Shown piece after piece: positions 55,956-64,000 of a stretch of DNA of 64,000 bases. Each line of letters opens with the position of its first letter. The first letter of the stretch is position 1. The notes under the pieces are model-generated. The model was not told where the DNA came from. It ran no database searches and saw nothing but the letters and a program-made list of their open reading frames with translations. This DNA comes from Dicyema japonicum. Taxonomy: Eukaryota; Dicyemida; Rhombozoa; Dicyemidae. Both the position numbers and the translations under genes were made by a program. The stretch covers positions 1 through 64,000 of the forward strand of contig RDEW01000041.1 in the NCBI GenBank assembly GCA_011109175.1, written 5' to 3'.

Positions 55956-56300
55956 CTTGATAGTTTATGGCATGAAGCGTTGTTGAAGCGGCTTGTATGT
56001 GTTCCATTATTCCTATTTGTTTGGCTGAGATATTCCGAGGAATATTAATACAAGTCGTCTTATTTATGCGGATGACGTAATCGTTACGGACACATCCCTA
56101 AAATTTTCCAAATCTGAAAGAAGAATCAGTGATTATGTGGACCAAATTGAGCAATGGTGCAGCATGAGGAGATTAAAGCTTTACTGAATAATCCCGTGCA
56201 CTCAGAATAAACCGGGAAAAATCATCTGAAACAGAAGATTGTATCGACGGTTTCAAAAGGAAATCAAAGATCCAGGACACATACATAAGACTGAGAGAAC
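55956..56300 (+). pseudogene. LINE E RT fragment with intact YADD
   Basis: NINTSRLIYADDVIVTDTSL and ERRISDYVDQIEQWCSMRRL match the catalytic box and following helix of LINE E (50734-51015 and 29370-29410). Stops follow within 40 codons. No other domains are attached. Confidence 0.75.
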
Positions 56301-56950
56301 CTTTATGAGAAAATAAATAAAGGAGGGAGGGTTCAGTTGTGGAGTCAAAGCATTATAACTCAGATGTAGTACCCCTCCAAATAGCACCTGACTCTTTCAT
56401 TAATAAATAGTTATTATCGCTAAAGAAGACCTTGGAGAGCATGATTTTCTTATGTAGACAACGAACCACTCCTTGGGAACACAATTTTCAAGTCAGCAAA
56501 TTGATTGAAGATATCTATTGCCAATCTGATTTGTATGAAATCCTTCCCATTCCTTTTGACCCACCCGCATTTGGATAAGACACAAGCATGTAACATTCGA
56601 AACTATAAGCTGACAATCCTAATAGATGGTGGACGAAGCTTTGAGTTTATTGAGTCTAATCAAATGAGAAGAGTTAGTCTTGTAAGTAGACATTTGTTTA
56701 CTATTGACTTTTAGTTTGAATAACTTCCACATAGGAGTAATTACTAATTATGATTCCGTGCTTAATAAATTAATCACCGACGTAATTAACGTGACCCCTC
56801 ACAATAGCAACTGAATCAACTGGGTTTCTGAGTGTAGTCAAACGTCCCAGTCTCTTGAGAAAAAACAAATAAGTCCTACTTATACCTCCAGTTAGTTAGT
56901 TAAAGCATATCCTTGATACCAGTAAAACTGTTTATGGTTTCGCTCTTCGA
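56301..56950. other. No recognisable gene
   Basis: Frames up to 69 residues (56505-56714) without motifs; AT-rich. Confidence 0.35.
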
Positions 56951-56959
56951 CTATCCTTT

Positions 56960-58125
56960 CCGTTAGCCTTCTCCATCCCTTTCGTTTCGTGCTCGTCTCC
57001 TGATTTTGTCCAGATAGTCTGCATCCATCAGTCGGCTTCCGATCACACATAATCCTCAGCAAGTGTCCTGGGAAGACAACTTCTTGGACGTCTTCTGAAT
57101 GTAGACGATTCAGTATGGCCAGAAAATTCTTTCATAGCGGGATTGCATGGTGTTTCTTCATCCATCCGTAGATTATGTCCAAAAAGGTGCCAGGGGGCTT
57201 CAAGTACGTTCAGACTTATTGGTCCACAATCGGTCAGTCTGTATAATTTAGTGTCTGAGATTTTCTTTGACCAAGAATATCCAATGAGTTTTCTCAGTTG
57301 ACCTCTGTGCAACGAGTCGAGTTGTTCCACGTCTTTCTTTGATGTTCCCCAAGTATCTGCGTTGTACATGAGGACTGGTCGGACAAATCCATTATATGAG
57401 CGTAATCGCATCTTAGTAGGAATTTGATTCTTTCTCATCAAAATGGATTGTAATTTTTAAGTGATTTAGTGGCCAATATCTTTCGTTCTGTGATATCTTC
57501 TGAATCGCCAAGCAACGATCAGAGTTTTCGGGTGTTCTTACACTTCTCAACCCTGGTTGGCTTTCTTTCAATAGTGGTTATTTCATTTTTGTCTTCATTG
57601 ACTTGGAGGGACCATTTACTCAAATTTTTTTTCGCTTTCTCCATAATAACGTCTATAAATTTCCGATCTTCAACGACGAAATCGACATCATCCGCGTAAA
57701 TGAGTTCCATTTGTTCTCTTAGATCTTTCAAAGCTGCCTCCAGATAGATGATAAATAATACAGGAGATAGAGTTTCCCCTTGTGGGGTTCCACATTGGTA
57801 GAAAAGTCTAAACTCCTTAGTGCCAATTCTACGAGTAGTTTAGTTTCAGAGAATCGCATATGTATCATGGGCTATCTTCATCGACAACGTCTTTCAACAC
57901 GGTAAGTAGTTTACTCCTGTTAATGCTGTCAATTTTTCCGTTTCACGATGTTATTTATCAGTTCCTCTGTAGCTAGTCTTCGATGTTTAATGTTAGCTGG
58001 ATTGTTCCAGCCAATGTTGCCAAATAGTTTCCATATCCTAGTCACCGTTATCCTGTGATCACTATTTGTTACAGCTCCTCCAGATGAGCACGAGTCCACG
58101 AGCAAGTTTTTATGTGCATTCTAAT
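56960..58125 (-). mobile_element. LINE A copy with internal deletion
   Basis: Minus-strand order: GGAVTNSDHRITVTRI (endonuclease end with SDH, about 58060-58110), then after a deletion GVPQGETLSPVLFIIYLEAA, QMELIYADDVDFVVEDRKFI (YADD intact, about 57680-57700), NLSKWSLQVNEDKNEITTIE and SYNGFVRPVLMYNADTWGTS with DSLHRGQLRKLIGYSWSKKI. Blocks are in order but in different frames. The RT amino half is missing. Confidence 0.85.
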
Positions 58126-58129
58126 AATT

Positions 58130-58290
58130 ATTATTATCTAACCCCGAAAAAGGGAACACCAAAGGATTTAAACTATGTAATTAAGTGATCCTGGTGACCT
58201 CAACAGGATCGAGAGCTTTTTTGTGCCTTCCATCTGAATCCACGACGTTCATCATTCATGAGAATTTGGAGAGGCGTCGGTTTCTTTTCC
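58130..58290 (-). mobile_element. LINE B 3' tail fragment
   Basis: The minus strand reads GTCACCAGGATCACTTAATT, then TTCCCTTTTTCGGGGTTAG and ATAATAATAATTATTAG. This is the same tail as at 43870-43935, and only a few codons of ORF2 precede it. Confidence 0.65.
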
Positions 58291-58319
58291 CAGTTTACGT
58301 GTATCGGCGGCTTCTATCT

Positions 58320-59120
58320 GTGATTGGCGATCGGATTCCGAACCTCAGAGAATGATGAAATGAAACCATTGTTCCGGATTGCCGCGTTGTCCAGTAATGG
58401 GGGAATAACTGAGCATCTAAATGTGTTATTCGGACCATTTTTGCTCTTAGGGAATTTATTTTGTAAAAATTTGAAATTGAAATTCCGTAACTCGAGGAAG
58501 CACAGGTATACCCACCGTCGGCTTTAAGAGTTGGAAATATAATACAGCAGGCATTCTTCGGGTCCTGAAGTTTAGATGACGTTGAGTATCCGGAAACCCT
58601 TTGGCAGAATGTAATCACATGTTGGAAAAAGAGAGCAAGGGGTCCAAGGTCATTCCCAGCAAATGGGCTAAAGAAGAGCTTCCTTTTCTGTAATCTGTAA
58701 CAGCATGGTTTATCACCAGTTATTGACCGACTATCGAATACGCTTCTCCCGCCTGGAGATTTGCCTCTTTTTTCCAAGAATTGCGAATATCAATTTACTC
58801 CGACGGAATACTCTGTGTCCTCTTCCTTAGTGCTAAAGGGCATTAATTTTTACTCTCCTTTCAGAAAGTTGACCAGAAACAACGATAGTGGTTACTTGCA
58901 TTTTGCAAATAACAGGGAATCCATTTTAGGAAAGGGTTATCCATGCAGAAGAATTACGATTCGTCTTGAAAAGAACACCCGTTCGAGTTCCTCTGCAGAA
59001 ATTTGAAACTTCCGGAGAGATCGCTGATCGATTACTCAAGGAGAGTCTGTGAGTTACTAGAAACTGGAATCACTTTATTAGCTGGTTTCGACACTTTTCT
59101 TGGTAGTCTAAGAATTTTTT
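58320..59120 (+). pseudogene. LINE C-terminal fragment
   Basis: TIEYASPAWRFASFFQE (about 58726-58780) is the post-RT EYAxxAW motif, and CSSSRGNLKLPERS-like sequence continues to about 59040. A 160-residue minus-strand frame over the same bases lacks motifs and is taken as a shadow. Confidence 0.5.
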
Positions 59121-59149
59121 AAATAAAATAAATGCAATAAAAAAGCTAT

Positions 59150-59400
59150 CTTGAAAAGACGTTCAGAGTGACAAAGCAATGGATTTCTGGAAAGAAATAC
59201 TTATCACAAAGTCCACTAAAATCCCTGATTTACAACCGTGGGGTGCATCCGTATAACTATGATCACCCATTCTACTTCCAATACGTACTTTTTGAAGAAA
59301 GAACATCGGGCCAAGATGAGACCACTATTGCAAGGTGTCGGGATCACGTGATTAGTTTTTTTTTGTAATTCTTCATTTTTATTATAAACTTAATCAAATT
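59150..59400 (+). mobile_element. LINE B 3' terminal fragment
   Basis: A 66-residue frame ends near GGTGTCGGGATCACGTGATT, the same stop-proximal sequence as IVGIT at 50034-50051, followed by a T/A-rich tail. It abuts the IFT70 gene 5' side. Confidence 0.55.
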
Positions 59401-59497
59401 GAACCCAATATGCACGTAGCCCACTTTTGTCGTCCCCCTAAAATGAGAGAAGTAATTGATGGAGATATTAGTGAAGTTAAATCAAATAATAGTAACC

Positions 59498-61777
59498 ATG
59501 GCAACAATGCTAACTAGTCAAATCAAGGATGGTCACTACACAAATGTTATATACAATCTAGTACATCTCCTAACCTCACAGATAGATTAAAAAGAAGAAA
59601 TATAAAGAAGCAGTATCCATTCTAACAGATGTATGTGAATCACACAACAGAGTATAGGAAGATAATTACTTAGTCACGTGCTGCACTGTCCTTGCTAGGA
59701 TTTTGTTACTATGAAATGCAGGAATATGTCCAGGCTGCTGATATGTACGAAAAGCTGACTTTGTTGTACCCAAAAAATTCTCAATACCGTTTATACTACG
59801 CCCAATCTCTGCTTAATGCATGCCTATATGACGAAGCTCTTAAAGTCATCTCCAAAGTGGAAGAATCAGAGTTCAAAGAAGAAGTAATCAATAAATACTT
59901 TATTTTAGGCTTCCAAAATACGACTTGCTGTTTATTATGCAAAGGAGGACTTTCAAACATGCAGAGTTTCAATTCTGGTAACACTTCCAGGGTCTGTTAT
60001 TGGAGTCCAACCAGAATGATGTGGATACCATAGTAAAACATGCTTGTTTGTGTTATAAGGTTGTGTTTACAAGGATATCTTTGCAGGACGGAAGATATCA
60101 CGAGAGTTTGAAATATTTTGAGCAAGCCGTGACAATGAGTGGATCTACACCAGAACTGTCATATAATATAGCAGTCTGCCATTATAAATTACAACAATTT
60201 GCAGTCGCACTGCGTCATATTGCAGAGATCATTGAAAAGGGGATCAAGGACCACCCAGGTAGATAATTACGTGTATGCAGAACTTGGAGTTGGGGCAGTG
60301 GGAGAAGGAATATATCTAAAAACAGTGGGGAACTCGATCACTCTGTACAATTCAGCACTGATAGAGGCCTTCAATTTGCGTGCTGCAATCGAATACAAAC
60401 TAACAATAGTATAATATAAAACAAGCATTGTACAGCCCAGGCAGCCAGGGAGGCCATTTCGGACATGCCTCCACGTTTGGAAGAGGAATTAGATCCGATT
60501 ACACTACACAATACAGCATTGGTCAACATGGAAAATGAGGCTAGTCAGGGATTCGAAAAGCTACAGTATTTGCTTCAACAGCCCACGTGGCCTGAAAACA
60601 CATTTTCGAATATTTTGATCCTATATTTAAAATACGGAGTAAGAGTCAATATTTTATAAAGCACTACGACGTGGCTGCAGATGTTATGGCCGACAATGAG
60701 TTCTACGTCCAGAATAACCTGAGCACCGTATTTTGTAGAAAATATAGTTTAGTATCTGAGAGAATTCTTAGAGGCGGCTATTCTTAGCAATCAATCCCCA
60801 GAAGAGGCGTATATGAAATTGGAAACACTCTGTGGTAAGCAGACGGATATTCTGAGACAGCTGGGGAAGGAAGTCCAGGAGTGCAGATCCCATAGATATG
60901 ACGAACCTTTTGAGAAAGAAGGTAGATGAGTATGACGAAGCACTGGAATTGTAAGAATGACCATTAACTTAGATTTATCCAATTTTGATGCAACAAGCCA
61001 AAATTTACTGGGAAGTCGAAAATTATAAGAAAGTCGAACGGATATTCAGGTCTTCAGTAGAGTTTTGCAACGAACACGAATCTTGGAGGCTGAACGTTGC
61101 CCACGTGCTTTTTATGCAAGAAAAATATAAAGAAGCTATCACTTACTATGACCCAATCGTACGGGAGAACTACGAAAACGTTGTTTTGTGTGATTTTAAC
61201 CAAGACGATTGAAATAAGTGCGATTATCCTGGCAAATCTGTGTGTGTCTTACATTATGACAAACATGAATAAGGAAGTTGACTTAATATAAGTTGTTGTA
61301 GGCTGAGAAAATTATGAGGAAGATTGAGAGTGATGAGGTCCAGGCATGCTATGATGAACCAGAGAGGAAAATATATCACTTATGCATTGTAAATCTGGTC
61401 ATTGGTTATCCCTTCTTTATAAGTTAGAACTTTGTACTGCTCAAAGGGTAACTACGAGTTTGGTCTGTCGAGGGTAATGAAGAGTATGGAACCTTATCAA
61501 AAAAAACTGTCAGTGGACACGTGGTTTTACACCAAAATCACTTTCCTGTCATTTATCAATCAATTATCACGACAACTCATCATTATGAGGGATTCCTTTA
61601 TTGAAGAGTGCATCACATTCCTTGAGCACTGCGAGGGTTGATGAACTTTTGACTTTAGAATACGGACAACAAATTCCTGCCAATATTAATGAAGGTAAGT
61701 ACACCAATCCGGCCAAAAATACTGTGAGTTATGAATCGAGGCTGTTAAAGAGTTACTTGCTAAGATTTTTGGATTAA
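59498..61777 (+). CDS. IFT70: Intraflagellar transport protein 70 (TTC30), possibly damaged
   Basis: IFT70 is a TPR subunit of the IFT-B complex that carries tubulin and other cargo along cilia. The TPR array is recognisable from end to end: RAALSLLGFCYYEMQEYVQA, YRLYYAQSLLNACLYDEALK, LSYNIAVCHYKLQQFAVALR, IEAFNLRAAIEY, MPPRLEEELDPITLHNTALV, GFEKLQYLLQQ, SPEEAYMKLETL, LMQQAKIYWEVENYKKVERI, LNVAHVLFMQEKYKEAITYY, ILANLCVSYIMTNMNKE, YHLCIVNLVIG, YCSKGNYEFGLSRVMKSMEP and NTVSYESRLLKS. Fourteen introns can be placed, e.g. 59561-59585, 59652-59673, 59884-59908, 59978-60005, 60060-60086, 60259-60280, 60639-60661, 60728-60752, 60951-60972, 61180-61204, 61277-61301, 61405-61427 and 61637-61658, plus one at 60409 that is either 17 or 32 nt. 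Single-base frame slips occur near 60921 and 61405-61431. The start fits the family (QIKDGHYTNVIYNL near the N-terminus). Confidence 0.92.
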
Positions 61778-62723
61778 TAATTATTAATTTATTTTAAAAT
61801 AAAATAAATAAATATTTTTTAAATTAAATGAGTTCTGCCTTTGTGACTAGTAGTGAATTGGATTTATAGGAATAAAGTTCTGTAAAGAATGGTAGTCATT
61901 TAACTAATAAATAAGCAACAACATGCTGTATGCGAAAGAAAACAGAGAGGAAAGGCGTCTTTACTATGTCGTATGCTTATTTTCTAATGTAGTAGTGCAG
62001 GAACTGCGGTTATTCAGTAATATCAGACAATGCCTGTCTCTATGTTAATAAAATTCGCCATGACGTCGAGTAATTTTGTAATTAATCCCCAGTGAGCTAA
62101 GTCGAATAGTCACAGATGTAATCCACGATCCAACCCTTCCAAGGACACGTGATCACAACTGTCCCCGTTGTAGTAACAGAGAGGCAGTTTTCTTTCAATC
62201 CAGATCAGAACATCCAGATGTGATGATTTATGTTATTTGATTAGGCAGCCATGAAGTTGTATTATGTCTGCACTAATATCTATTGTACACATAAATGGAC
62301 TCAGTGATCTTTACTTTATTAATTTCATTCTTTATACTTTACTGTTTGTAATCTTAGTTTATGGAACCTTTCTGGTCAATAAGTTGTTGTCTGTATCTTA
62401 CTAAGCTCACAGATAATCGTTTTCATGCGGGTCAGAAATTGCTTGGTCGTCAGGAAAGACCCAATTTCCCTTACCTAGCAACTGCATAATACTTTCGACA
62501 CTCGCAAATTGGCCACATTTTGAAAATTTTTTAAAGAAAAAATCGTATTCTCCTTATTAATTGCCCAATTTTTAAATCCTTGGCTGTGACCAAAGATCCG
62601 CGAGAGACTGGTTGGTTCCGAGAACGTATCTCGTTGGCTATTGTTAGGGGAAATAGCATGGCCATTCAGATGCCTTAATTTAATTTTATTCATTTGATAA
62701 TAAAATTTCTTTTTGATAAAAAA
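61778..62723. other. No recognisable gene
   Basis: AT-rich 3' flank of IFT70. A 72-residue minus-strand frame (62475-62693) has no motif. Confidence 0.35.
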
Positions 62724-62823
62724 ATTTTAAATTGTCACAAATTTTAATTTTTAATAAAAATTTTATTAACACGATTTTAAATTGTCACAAATTTTAATTT
62801 TTAATAAAAATTTTATTAACACG
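62724..62823. repeat. 50-bp perfect tandem duplication
   Basis: Units 62724-62773 and 62774-62823 are identical, each starting ATTTTAAATTGTCACAAATT and ending TTTTATTAACACG. Identity implies a recent event. Confidence 0.95.
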
Positions 62824-63349
62824 TCTTCGAAGTCTTTTTGTGGACGCCTTAATTTACTTTTAATGAAAAAACTCAAATTGTATTTATAAAGAATTAAATG
62901 ATGCTATTTCGTGCCAGAAATTAGCTGATAGGTTCTCGAACTTGTTTGAATAACGATATCGAGAAAAACAATAAATAATCTTACTGAAGGACACTATTTT
63001 GAAAAATACTAAAAACATCAACCGTCTTTTAAATCTGTACATAAACGAAAGCTTCCAAAGCTTGAAGAGAGGTCGGTGGAATGGATAAAGGTATTAGAGA
63101 AATATTTTTCGAAACATTAATTTTCTAGGGGGATTTCTGAATGATAGCTTAATATCTATCAAGACAGCATTTTTTGCATTTAATAAAAATGAAAATTCTT
63201 TAGATTAAGAAAATAATGAACAAGAATGGGAAAAAATAAGACCAAATGGACATACTAGTTAGATTAACTGCAATAGGAACTCTTAGCCAATGTTGAGAAT
63301 GAAATTTCTCTAATTTCTTCAATAAGAAAGTACAAAGTTAGTTGTTTTG
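62824..63349. other. No clear gene; probably upstream part of the integrase element
   Basis: Short frames only. The orientation and spacing suggest decayed sequence of the element that encodes the integrase at 63350 onward. Confidence 0.3.
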
Positions 63350-64000
63350 ACGCTCGAGAGAAAGAATGAAATTATTGCTTTTTTCAAAGATGGTGTTTTA
63401 CCTGATGAAAGATACAGAATATGTCGAATTTTAGAAGGAAAACGTCATCATTTCGATTGTCTGATTCGAAGTCTGACATTTTATACTTTAAAACATCCGG
63501 GATTCTATTGCATACATTTGCTGTAGAAGAAGTAGAGCAAAAAAAACTTTTTATTGAAAATATCCACCTTAAAAATGAACATCCTGGTCAAGATGGACTG
63601 CTCTTCTGAAAGATCTTATTTATGGATCGTGCAGAAATGAAGTCATGTCAGTAATTAAATCCTGTCCCCAATGTCAAGCAAGACAGCTTATGAATACCAG
63701 ACCAGCGATATTCAGTCAGAGAAAGGTATCATTTCAGTCCAACATTAGATATATTTTTGATCTAATTGATTCGCGTCATTGTGCTGATGAGAATTATGCC
63801 TGGCTTTTGGTTGGACTTGATTCATTCTCAAAGTTTTGTTGGACGACACCTTTAATAACCAAATCGGCTTACGAGGTATCTGGTCCGATTAAAATCGAGG
63901 TATCAGGTGCGATTAAAAAATCGTACTAATGTTTGGAAAACCGACGATTCTACACACTGAAAATTGAAAAAAATTTGTCAATGAAAAAATGAAATATAAA
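63350..64000 (+). pseudogene. Integrase (H2C2 zinc plus DDE core) of an LTR- or Ginger-type element, partial
   Basis: HLKNEHPGQDGLL and, after a frame change, VIKSCPQCQARQL form the HH-CC zinc domain. FDLIDSRHCADENYAWLLVG and LDSFSKFCWTTPLITKSAYE form the start of the DDE core (first Asp in LDSFSKF). After an inserted stretch, FGKPTILHTEN resembles the second-Asp region, with Glu for Asp, before the window ends. At least two frameshifts are present. No LTR or RT is visible, so the element class (Ty3/gypsy-like, Ginger-like or domesticated) is undecided. Confidence 0.65.

Noticed and set aside
58295-58777. 160-residue minus-strand reading frame
   Set aside because: The plus strand over the same bases carries LINE post-RT motifs (EYASPAW), while the minus frame has no domain and a random composition. 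Treated as a shadow.

Overview
The window looks like a piece of a small-genome metazoan, most likely a dicyemid mesozoan. Animal genes are recognisable by their protein motifs: IFT70/TTC30, V-ATPase subunit d, DGAT1, OCIAD1, GEMIN8, a ZYG11-type E3 substrate receptor, a Max/Myc-type bHLH factor, an EVI1/PRDM16-like zinc-finger fragment, an Ig-domain receptor and tRNA-Pro(AGG). Nearly all their introns are GT...AG and only 22-29 nt long. Ultra-short introns of this size are known from dicyemids; the assignment is inference, since no marker gene for phylogeny is in the window.

Layout: pogo-like transposase remnant (1-700), hAT remnant (961-1697), ZYG11-like gene (2363-4727), retroelement debris (4885-15613), EVI1/PRDM16-like zinc-finger fragment (16886-17449), SINE plus LINE (17541-20305), V-ATPase d (21702-22836), OCIAD1 (24116-24642), DGAT1 (26814-27923), LINE debris (28476-31940), tRNA-Pro (33324-33395), more LINE debris (34589-37066), an Ig receptor gene torn apart by a hAT element, a SINE and LINE pieces (37270-41251), a bHLH gene (42394-43070), LINE debris, GEMIN8 (47406-47970), a dense nested LINE region (48120-59400), IFT70 (59498-61777), and an integrase that runs off the right edge (63350-64000).

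Roughly two thirds of the window is decayed mobile DNA. I separate non-LTR families by sequence. A: AP-endonuclease plus RT with a (TAA)n tail. B/C: an endonuclease preceded by a 2A-like motif, with a conserved 3' tail ending near GGGGTTAATAAA. D: RT with YLDD-type box and a C-terminal zinc plus PD-(D/E)xK-like domain. E: RT with LIYADD. F: a gag-like CCHC ORF. Three SINE-like families are present; two have a tRNA-like head and one shares its 3' tail with LINE B. Every LINE copy is truncated or frameshifted, so none is an intact element.

The host genes are unrelated housekeeping or developmental genes with no operon logic. V-ATPase d, OCIAD1, the bHLH gene and GEMIN8 read cleanly through their introns. 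IFT70, DGAT1, the ZYG11-like gene and the Ig gene contain frame slips or losses that may be real decay or assembly indels.
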